Of a DNA stretch of 64,000 bases, positions 1 through 9,142 are shown piece after piece (position 1 is the first letter of the stretch; every line of letters begins with the position of its first letter). This stretch comes from Syncephalis plumigaleata. Its lineage: Eukaryota > Zoopagomycota > Zoopagomycetes > Zoopagales > Piptocephalidaceae. The position numbers and the translations under genes are program-made. The notes beneath the pieces are model-generated. The model was not told where the DNA came from and searched no databases. It saw only the letters and a program-made list of their open reading frames with translations. The DNA lies in assembly GCA_025201365.1 (NCBI GenBank), contig JAIXMF010000004.1, positions 744,001 to 808,000 of the forward strand, read 5' to 3'.

Positions 1-561
1 TTTTCTACTGATTTTTTGCTTCAATCTCTTAGTCTTATACGTTACTCTTCTTTCAATACTATCATTATTACTATTTTATTACTATCATATTACTATCATA
101 TTACTATTATTATCATTATCATTATTGCCACTACTATTTTATATAAGCCAGTTTCCTTGGTCGTGAATATCGTATAGAATATTATCTGACGAACTCATAC
201 TCTTCTACTGCTTGCCTGCTACTTGTTTGCTTGTTACATTTCTGTTTTTCAGTTATCTTTTCTTGTCTTTTGCCATATCTTCTCATTCCGTGTCTATCAA
301 GCAGCTAAACACCATTACTGTGACTATTACGAGGTTCCTACTATCTCTCCTATACGTATTCTTCAAGGTAGGTCTATCACTATATATACGCAAGGGTGGT
401 GGCCGTTATTCTTATAACACTTCCTATTTGCTCGATTATGTTTGTATGCCTATGCCTATTGTATTGATAGTGAAAGTCACAATCGACTGTATGCTAACCA
501 GTTTGTTTGTTATTTGTAAACTTTATGTTTAGACGACCAATCCTTTGACATTCCAGTCACT
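1..561. other. Upstream region, AT-rich
   Basis: AT-rich stretch with short TTACTA/ATTATC-type microsatellite (about 60-130) and pyrimidine runs. I see no supportable coding exon; short open frames here lack neighbours or codon character. It probably holds the promoter and leader of the PHD-finger gene that starts at 562. Confidence 0.5.
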
Positions 562-2558
562 ATGTGTAAGTTGTCCCACTGAGTATGTCAGACACGCGTT
601 TTATTCGCTTACTAACGTGGAATATTGTGTTCAATTAGCATTAACAGCAACACGTAGACGCAACCGTAACACTTCCGGTAGTGGTTCCAGTTCACGTCGA
701 TCAACGTCCAACCATAACAATGATACAAGTAAATCGACCGTAGAACCTGACCGACCCGAAGGCGACAGTGACAGCGATGTGATTAATTGCGTTTGCGGAG
801 ATGATTGTAAGTGCCAAAGCAAAGCAACAAAATGATGATTTCCTTTTTTTCCCTATACTCGGTCGAGAAATCTACCTTACCATTTAGTTTGCAATTGTAC
901 TGCTTCCAATCCCTCCCTATTAACTCTTTTCTCTTCTTACTTTATTGTAATAGTATACGACGGCACATTGATGATACAGTGTGATCGTTGTTATTGCTGG
1001 CAACACGGTATTTGTGTCGGTATCAAATCACAAGAAGCGTGTCCTGACTTTTATCTTTGTACGGAGTGTCAAGATCAAGAGCTTGTTACACTGGCCACTA
1101 GCATGCCACAGTCTCAACGATCGGGTACACGGTAAGTTGAATGTTAACACTATATCCTATTGTCGTATCTCTTACCATATAGTCTAATTACTCATTTATA
1201 GATCACGTCGACCAAGTGGTGGAAATCAGAATGAAGACGCTACATCGTCATCGTCATCTGTGTCACCATCAGTAAATGAGACCAGTCATACAAATGGCAG
1301 TCGAGGCAATAATGGCAACAATGCTACTACTGCTAATGGTGCCACTAGTAATTCTACATCAAATGGTACATCTAGCGGAAATGGACGTTCTCGTCGATCT
1401 CGTGAACCGGAATCTCAATCATCGAAGCGTAACAATTCCCACTCAACCAATGGAAGATCCCGACGTCAACGATCCTCAGATGATGAACCGGCTAGTCGAC
1501 GTGATGTAGAAACAGCATCTGCTGCTATCAGCACTAGTAGTACTAATGCTGCTACTACTACTACTGCTACCAAGTCAGATGAAATAACATCGACGACAAC
1601 CAGTAGACGTAAGCGTAAAACTGACATTTCAGATGATGGTGACGATCTAGATGATACGAGCATGGATGAAACGAGTAAGTGAAAGCAATAATTCATTAAT
1701 ATACACGTATTAATATATATTTATTTGATTACTACGAGTATAGATCAACAACGACCAAAGAAAAAAGTCAATTCTGATCAATCGGGCGATGATGTCAAGG
1801 TTAAGCCATCATCAACTGGTTCGATAAACAACAAGAATGACTTTGACATGGATGTTGACACTTCTCCTGAATATACACCCGCACCAACTAATGACGCTAA
1901 TGCCTCACAAGCAGATAGCTGCAATGACTCACCGGATACATCTGTCACGGCAAGTAACGCTCATTTGTCCACGCCTAAACGTGCTCGTCGCAATCAACGA
2001 TCCGGTAATGTTAAGGCCGAGGGACATGGCTCTAGTACAAGTGGTTCGACAACTACGCAAAGTGGAGTAAACACTACGATTACAAGTACAATAAGTGTAC
2101 ACTCCATACCAAGCTATCGTCCACGTGTCTGGACAGGAAGAACCTCGATTGAAGATTTACGTCGACGTGCACAACAAATCGAGGGCTATATCCGGCGACT
2201 ACAACAAGACATGGATCCACATATGTCACAGGAATCATCTTACTTTAGTCAGACGCCATTATCAGGATCGGTGGCACAGTCTCCCTCGGACACACTATTA
2301 CAAAATACGACAATGGTTGCTAGTCCGGAATCATCAATTCACGATGAGACAATGACCAGTAGAGCTGCCACACCTGACGCTATAACGATGTCACTAGTAG
2401 ATATGGAACTACTGGAAGGTATTGAAACATTGCTGACTCAACCATCTGCCGAAGCAGTAGATACGAAGTTCGAAAAGTTCCCCTACTCGTGTTTACTAGA
2501 GGGAGTACGTCGTACAGCGGTAGCGTTTCTCGATCGACATAATGTGCAACAATCATGA
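562..2558 (+). CDS. PHD-finger protein, Cti6-like
   Basis: Five coding exons: 562-565, 639-806, 954-1131, 1202-1674, 1744-2558 (1638 nt, 545 aa). The first coding exon is only ATG plus one base, followed by a GTAAGT donor and an intron with a perfect TACTAAC branch site (610-616). A C4HC3 PHD zinc finger spans the exon 2/3 junction at about residues 50-100 (CVCG, CDRCYCWQHGICVG, CPDFYLCTEC). The rest is low-complexity Ser/Thr/Asn with basic KRRR-type clusters and a C-terminal helical segment around RTSIEDLRRRAQQIEGYI. In ascomycetes this finger type plus a small C-terminal region is seen in Cti6, a subunit of the Rpd3L histone deacetylase complex that binds methylated histone H3. The Cti6 assignment is inference from the finger and layout; a nuclear chromatin reader is the safe call. 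The gene is convergent with the array gene that ends at 2903. Confidence 0.8.
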
Positions 2559-2769
2559 AAACAACAACGATGATGATACTGCGAGTTATCATAATTATAA
2601 TCAGACACAGGGCCTCACGCATAAGTCCAATGCTCATTTATTATTTCCCCCTTTCCTTCCCCCTATTCTTGCTCATTCTAATGCGGTCGTATAAACGTGT
2701 ACAAATTAATTAACAATAAAGCTTATTATTTACTTTATCTTTGGATTATATTACTACGAATATAGATTG

Positions 2770-2905
2770 ACATATTTATTCAATAAATGATTGAATGCTC
2801 TTGTAGATATATTTCTTGGTCCAAGGAATAATGACTTGAATGACATGGACACTAAATGAGGGTCTTGCACCAATCCATTCTTGACTTGAATACCTATAAT
2901 ATCTA
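2770..2905 (-). repeat. 3' element shared with the 27.1-kb gene
   Basis: The 136 nt from the stop codon of the single-codon-exon gene onward (read on -) match 27115-27250 (read on +) almost base for base, with two clear substitutions, two 3-nt length differences and a little divergence beside the second. The element carries AATAAA near its far end. The match continues upstream into the last coding exon and last intron of both genes. It is more conserved than the 26-nt last coding exon, so it may be a functional 3'UTR element or the trace of a recent duplication or conversion. Confidence 0.85.
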
Positions 2906-5099
2906 CTTGATGATGTCCTTGTCTTGTTCTTTAATCATGATGGATTAGTATGAGTATAATTATTGTGGATTATTGCCTTACCATTACTCGAGATGCCTTA
3001 ACGATTAACGTGTATTCCATTACAATTAATGCGGTATTTGTTATCGTCATACTATCAACTTACAAGCTATCATACAATCATACGCATATCGTATTTTACA
3101 TTGATTGTAATCAGTGTATAGTCTATGGTAATCGGAAAGATAACTTACAATCTGATGTATGTCAGCATACGTGGAGAACATGTCACATTGCAATGAGTAA
3201 TGCGTATACATTGATTGACATGCCCACTTACTTCCTATTATTATTATTATTACAATCCACATGGATCGAGTAGCACATTATGATTGAGTGATCATACACT
3301 GTCATCGGGAATACCAGCTTACTTGCTATTTGATATGATTGTATCGGATTGCATATCACACATCGATTAGTCGTACATCATGCATCGTGACTATGCCATC
3401 TATTGACTTACATCCTATGTTGTGCCATTGTGAATGAGCCATGTTACATGTTGCTATCAATGAATCATTCATCGTAGTCGAGATGATAGCTTACTTTCTA
3501 TTGCCCATTATCGTATATTAGTCAAGTCGTATTGCATTTAGCATAGCATAGCTTGTCATCAATCCATTGACTTGCCTCCTGTTGTATGTGATTATGCATG
3601 GATTGCATGTCGTATTGCCATTAGCAGATGTCATATCACGATCGAATCGCTGACTTGCCTTCTGTTAATCCGGCAATAAGTGAATCGTATGCCACATATC
3701 GTCATTAGCATGCCACATATTGCAAGTAAAAGTGCTCACTTACATGCTGTTATACGTGAGTATACACGATCCATATGGCGTACATTGCAATTAGCACGCC
3801 ATAGATTGTCATTAGAAATGCCAACTTGCCTCCTGTCATTCACAATCATATGTGAATTGAATGTCGCAATGTTATTAGCGTATTGCAAATTGCCATTGAA
3901 ATGCCCACTTGCCCTTTATTCTACGTAATCAAATGTGGGTTGTATGTTGTCTTGTGATTAGTGCACCATAGAATGTAACAGCACTATCGACTTACATCCT
4001 ATCGTATAGAAGTGTACATGAATCGTGTTTGCATTACAATGAGCACATCGTCTATTCTGATCGGCATACTAGTTTACCTTCTGTTCAATAGTTATACGTC
4101 AATCATATGACATGACGATGTTGTTGTTAGCACGACATACACGGCAACAATACGTCAACTTACTTGCTATCATACGCAATCACATAGACATGGATCGTAT
4201 CCCGTATTGCAATTAGTGGGGAATACGTGCCATTAGAATGCTAGCCTACCTTCTTCTACCATACATGATCATGCATGGATCATATGCCATACATTGCCAT
4301 TAGCATGTCGTATACCGGGATAAGAATGCCTGCTTACCATCTATCACGCATAATCATAGGTGAGCTGTATGTCGCATTACAATTAAACTGCCCACTTACA
4401 AACTACAGAATGTGGCCATACATGAATTGTATACCATCATACTGCAATCAATCTACCATACGATAACATTCGAATGCCCACTTACTGCCTATGACACGTA
4501 AGCATACACGAATGAGATATTATACTGCTGTTAGCGACTATACTATTCCAATGAATAGGTTGACTTTCTTACCATCTATCATTCATGATCATTTGTGAGT
4601 GTACACCACGTCATTACGATTATTAGTCCATCGTCAAATTGCCATTAGAATGCTAGCTTACGGTCTATTATTCACACACATACACACATATGAATGATAT
4701 GCCAAATCACTATCAGCTACCAATATCGTATTACAACATGAATGCTGACTTACTCCCTGATGTGCATAATCATACGTGGATTGAGTGCCCCATTCCAATT
4801 AATGTCTCGTATGGAGTAACAAGAATAATAAACTTACAAACTACCGCATACAACCATACGTGAATCATGTGCCATAATGCAATCAGTACGCCGCATATCG
4901 TGATTGCAATGCCCACTTACAAGCTGTTATATGTAATCACACGCGAGTTGTTTACCACATTGCAATTAGATCGACGTATCAATGTTAAAAATGCTAGCTT
5001 ACATCCTAGTATCCATGATCATACGGGAATTGTATGTCACACTATGATTAATACTTCATGTCTATAAGCTGACACGTTTAACTCACAAGCTATCATGTA
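2903..5099 (-). other. Array gene exons 42-68
   Basis: Positions: 5097-5099, 5003-5005, 4921-4923, 4838-4840, 4754-4756, 4662-4664, 4573-4575, 4486-4488, 4400-4402, 4338-4340, 4250-4255, 4164-4166, 4078-4080, 3996-3998, 3913-3920, 3830-3832, 3744-3746, 3659-3661, 3576-3578, 3495-3497, 3422-3424, 3323-3325, 3242-3244, 3149-3151, 3064-3066, 2982-2986, 2903-2928. Residues to exon 55: L D L F G T M A F M KK Q K D. The 8-nt exon 56 moves the frame to phase 2, so later 3-nt exons straddle codons (NKGSIRRKIKKFFNEQ...). GC donors follow exons 56, 57, 59 and 60. For exon 67 a nearer AG would give a 15-nt exon with an immediate stop; the 5-nt choice matches the related gene at 27 kb. Confidence 0.7.
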
Positions 5100-8000
5100 G
5101 CCATACGTTAATCATTTGTCGTATTCCGATTAGTATACCGTAGATTGTAATCTTGACATCAACTTACATGTTGATTCGCTTCTTTCAACTATGCCATGCA
5201 TCAATCATTTGTCATACTCCGATTAGTATACCGTAGATTGTAATCGTGACATCAACTTACACGTTGCTTCTCAGCTTCCAACTAGGACACGCAATAGTGG
5301 ATTAGCTTCACACGATGCTTGCTCAAATCAAACAATAAAACTTACTTCTTCCCGCACACGTTCCTACGTGAATCGTACATTCCATTGTAATGAGTGCATG
5401 ATGCATCGTCATTCGGATATCAACTTACAAGCTATCATGCAGCCATACGGTAATCATTTGTCACATTCCGATTAGTATACCGTAGATTGTAATGGTGACA
5501 TCAACTTACACGCTGCTTCTCAGCCTCCAACTAGGGCATACAACAGCGGTTTAGCTTCACAAGATATCTGACCAAATCAGACGATAAAACTCACTTTTTT
5601 CTGTGCATGATTATACGTGAGTTGTACATCCCATTGGAGTGAGTGTATGATGCATTATCATTCCGATATCAACTCACTTGCTATGATAATGATACAAGCA
5701 CATATTGTATTATGATTAGTATACAGTATATTGTAATCAGAATGATGACTTACTTTCTTTCATACACAATCAACGGTCAATAGTGTATTACAATATAATT
5801 AATACGCTATGTAAATTAGCTGGAATACTGGCTTACCACCTAACATTTGTAGTTTTATGTGAATCATTCAATGGCATTACCATTAGCATGTCACATATTG
5901 TAACCAGCATGTCAGCTTACCTTCTATCAAATGTAATCATACATGAATCATAGGGCATCTTGCAATTAGTTCGTCCAGCATTAGCATCGAAAATAACTTA
6001 CCATCTATCATTTGTAATCACAGATGGATTGTATTCATAACGATTAACACATCGTATCCTGTGATGGTAATGCTAGCTTACATCCTATCATTCATAATCA
6101 TATAGAAGACGTAGCACCACTATTAGTTCATCGTAAGCTGCAATCACTACTTTGACTTACTCTCTGTTACATGCGATCATAATTGAATTGCATACCAGCT
6201 TATCATTAGTTCGTCGTATGGTGTAATTACTATTATGACTTACCAACTGATGTGCATAGGCGTAAGTAAATTGCATAGCAGTTTACAATTAGTTCATTGT
6301 ATGATGTGGCCACTATTATGACTTACTGCCTGATGCGCATAATCATAAGTAAGTTGTACATCATTTACAATTAGTATATCATATGTTGTAATCACTATTA
6401 TGATTTACCGCCTGATGTGCATAATCATAAGTAAGTTGTACATCATTTACAATTAGTTCGTCGTATGTTGTAATCACTACTTTGGCTTACAAACTGATGC
6501 ACATAGGCATAAGTAATTGCACATTAATTTGCAATTAGTATATTGTATGTTGTAATTACTATTATGACTCACGAACTGATGTGCATAAGTGTAAGTGAGT
6601 TGTACATCAATTTACGATTAGCCCCGCGTATGCTATAATTGCTATGCGAACCTACTCCCTGTTATGTGTAGCAATAATTGAATTGCCCACCAAATTATAA
6701 TCAGTTGATTGCATGCTGAAATCTGTATGTTAACTTACACTCTATCATTCATAATCATACATGAATTGTATACCAATTTGCAGTTAGCACATCGTATGCT
6801 ATAATCATAATACTAGCTTACTCTTCGCTGTACGCATTCGCATGCAGATCACATGTAACACTCCGATTAGTGCACTGTCTATTGTCATTATAATGTTGGC
6901 TTACTTTCTATCGTACGTGATAGTACGTGGATTGTATTCCATACTCCAATTAATGTCTCATATGCTTCAATCGAAATGATAACTTACGGCCTATTGTATT
7001 CCATAGTCATAGGTGAGCTACAATTTGGGGCTGTAGTCCACGTGTAAACTTACACTCTATGTTGTGTGATCATCATATACACACGTATATGAATTGTATG
7101 TTGCATTTCACTTAGCATGTCATCCATTATGATTATTGTGATTGTTATTGAAATGCTAGCTTACTTGCTTCTGCATGTGTTGTTACAAGTCAATGATGTA
7201 TCGTGCTACAATTAGCATATTGTATGCTATAATCATCATAATGACTTGCCTCCTATTATTCGTAATAATAATAAATACTATGATTAGTATGCCAGTATAC
7301 TGACACTGGAATGCCAACCTACAATCTATGCCGTGTAATCATCCATCATGATCCATGTTCCTCATTTCGATTAACACATCACATATCACGATAGGAATGT
7401 CTAGTTACCCTCTGTTACATGGATGCATACATGAACCATCAATCAATTTGTAATTAATCGATCGTACACTGCAACGATGATCACTTACAACCTATTACTC
7501 GAATCATATGTGAATTGTATACCATAGGGTAATGAGTACATCGACTAGTAAGACTGGAATGCTAACTTCTTACAATCTATTATGTATATATGTGTATATG
7601 TGTGTGATGCATTGTTATTAACACGTCATGCATTAGTATGGAAATGTCCACTTACATACTAGTACAATCATATGGGAAGAGAATGATGATCGTTGTTGTT
7701 ATTATTAGTGCATTATACGATAATGCTAGACTAGCAACTTACATCCTGTTACAGGTCATCGTACACGTATCATGACATGTCAACTTGTAATGAGCACATC
7801 GTATGCTATGATCGAAATGATCACCTACATACTGTCATGTATGTGTGTGTGTGTGTGTGTGAAATGACAAGTGAAGCAATTGTGCCATTGCAATTAGCAT
7901 GACGTATACTGCAATCAGAATACCGCCCACTTACAATCTATTACGCGTCATCATCGGTGAATCGAATGCCACATTCCAACGAGTGCTCGCTTACCCACTA

Positions 8001-8541
8001 ATACATGCAATCATACGTGAATCAAATGGCTCATTACAATGATACTATTAGCTTACGTGTTCCTATGCATGATAATCATACGGGAATCGATTGCCACATT
8101 CCAATGAGCGTATGGCACAGCATCATCGTGATTCACAACTCACCTCCTATCATAGGAGTATTGCAATTAGTACATTGTATGTTTATTTAGACAGAATATC
8201 AACTTACGTCTGCTTCTATAATAGTGACATATGATTTTGATTTACATTCCAGTCAACACGATAGATGTCATGATCACTCGTTGTTTAACTCACCAGCTAT
8301 GATTGACAGCATCATATGTGGCATCATCATTAGCATTGCAATCAATGTCATACGATATAGACTTACCATCTATTGATTGTCATTAGCAAGACCATTAGAT
8401 AGTAGCATTACGATTAGCATGTTGACTAGTATCGATGATGATGATGATGATAGAAATACCAGGGGAATTTGATGATACAGATGCTGTATCATTGACTATA
8501 AGCTGGCTATTATTATTATTGTTATCAGCAGATGATTCCAT
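2903..8541 (-). CDS. Single-codon-exon gene: 133-aa leucine-zipper protein
   Basis: I read 68 coding exons (402 nt, 133 aa) spread over 5.6 kb. Exon 1 (8460-8541) encodes an Asn/Ser-rich N terminus; the last (2903-2928) ends EQDKDIIK-stop. Of 66 internal exons, 54 are exactly 3 nt, five are 6 nt, three are 21 nt, one is 18 nt, two are 8 nt and one is 5 nt. Each is bounded by an AG acceptor and a GTAAGT-like (five GC) donor, with CTAAT-like branch sites about 35 nt before the acceptor. Joined, the frame is open throughout. Residues 33-45 read EEHWIYDYIVRIE, 50-63 are basic, 69-97 form a zipper with Leu at 69, 76, 83, 90 and 97, and 115-133 are basic then acidic. No family was recognised. A TATAAATA box lies at about 8677-8686. 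An in-frame upstream ATG (exon 8642-8674, joining at 8553) could add 15 residues but sits 2 nt from that box, so I prefer 8541. Exact acceptor choice is uncertain at exons 4, 17, 37, 39-41, 52 and 67. Confidence 0.8.
5168..5530 (-). other. Array gene exons 37-41: one heptad per exon
   Basis: Exons 5510-5530 (LEAEKQR), 5429-5431 (L), 5346-5363 (ERVREE), 5261-5281 (LEAEKQR) and 5168-5188 (LKEANQH). Together they give four consecutive heptads starting with Leu. Three of the heptads are single 21-nt exons; the fourth is a 3-nt plus an 18-nt exon. The two LEAEKQR exons differ at two bases, GAG/GAA and CAG/CAA, both silent. The flanking introns are duplicated as a block of about 240 bp, so this part grew by a multi-unit tandem duplication. 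Confidence 0.8.
5595..7056 (-). other. Array gene exons 18-36
   Basis: Positions: 7054-7056, 6988-6990, 6905-6907, 6822-6827, 6739-6741, 6656-6658, 6573-6575, 6491-6493, 6409-6411, 6327-6329, 6244-6246, 6161-6163, 6082-6084, 6002-6004, 5921-5923, 5837-5839, 5754-5756, 5678-5680, 5595-5600. Codons in order: S, A, K, RR, S, G, F, F, A, A, L, R, D, M, K, V, K, Q, KK. Spacing between successive exons is very regular (about 80-84 nt), which gives the locus the look of a satellite when coding is ignored. Confidence 0.75.
7165..8541 (-). other. Array gene exons 1-17
   Basis: Exon positions in gene order: 8460-8541, 8367-8369, 8294-8296, 8208-8215, 8144-8146, 8057-8062, 7995-7997, 7935-7937, 7829-7831, 7743-7745, 7656-7658, 7574-7576, 7489-7491, 7409-7411, 7323-7325, 7251-7253, 7165-7170. 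Exon 1 ends in phase 1; the 8-nt exon 4 brings the frame to phase 0. From exon 5 each 3-nt exon is a whole codon: E, EH, W, I, Y, D, Y, I, V, R, I, E, KQ. In the phase-1 reading a TGA appears within a few exons, so the phase-0 reading is the open one. Exon 16 is followed by a GC donor. Confidence 0.75.
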
Positions 8542-8674
8542 GTTGATATTGTCCTAATGGAAGAGCAAGAGAAATAAACAAACAAACAAACAAACGAAAT
8601 GGAGTAATGAGTATAGAATAGAATAAAAAGAGTAGACACACCTGATGATGATGGTAAGATGAATCGATTAGCAT

Positions 8675-9142
8675 TGTTTATTTATAGGTGGAATAGGCGT
8701 AATACAACAATGCCCTGCAGAATAGACAAATCGATATCATCACATATCCAATAATTGCTTCTGAATGATGCTACCATGCATGGATGTCGCCTTTGTCCTA
8801 ATGAACATCAAACAGGCTGCAATTGTGCCATGTTAATCATATGGATATTGAACAGTAGATACGCAATCGAATTGATCGCATCTAGACACATTTACCTAGT
8901 CTACAATAACTACTACTAGTATCTATCAGTATGACAGCACTATTTATTGATTGATTACAGATGTTACATTTACTTGATACTAATCAAACAATGAGATATA
9001 CACTGACTTGCCATTGTTAATGTCTGCCATATCGTATGACCGCAAAATCTTTTAATTGTCTAAATTTATACATTTGTTTTTTGTTTTTAGACCCAGTGTC
9101 TATTTATTTTTCTTTTTTTTGCATTCTAGTCGTATATGCTTA
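8675..9142. promoter_or_regulatory. Divergent promoter region, array gene and URB2
   Basis: 468-bp divergent region. A TATAAATAAA box reads on the - strand at about 8677-8686 and fits transcription of the array gene with a short leader that contains a probable 5' intron (GTGTGT donor at 8641-8636, acceptor at 8555-8554). On the + side there is a T-rich stretch (9050-9125) before the URB2 start. No other supported features. Confidence 0.5.

Larger units (their letters stand above)
2929..8459 (-). repeat. Tandem array of about 65 homologous introns
   Basis: The introns are divergent copies of one unit of roughly 80 bp. On the - strand the recurring pieces are the donor (GTAAGT or GTAAGC), CATTCTAATTACAATATACG-like sequence, TGCTAATTGCAAT (branch region), GGCATACAATTCACGTATGA-like sequence, and GATAG at the acceptor. 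Introns run from 53 to about 110 nt. Local sub-blocks (about 6235-6500, and 5160-5430 against 5430-5670) are nearly identical, showing repeated tandem duplication of intron plus codon. Confidence 0.85.

Noticed and set aside
5168-6740. bZIP transcription factor
   Set aside because: A basic stretch precedes a leucine heptad, but the invariant Asn is missing (Gly-Phe-Phe-Ala-Ala) and the first Leu comes three residues too early for the canonical spacing.
2929-8459. Satellite DNA or a CRISPR-like array
   Set aside because: The period and repeats fit at first sight, but CRISPR does not occur in nuclear fungal DNA and the unit carries donor, branch and acceptor signals. The non-repetitive triplets join into a coherent protein.
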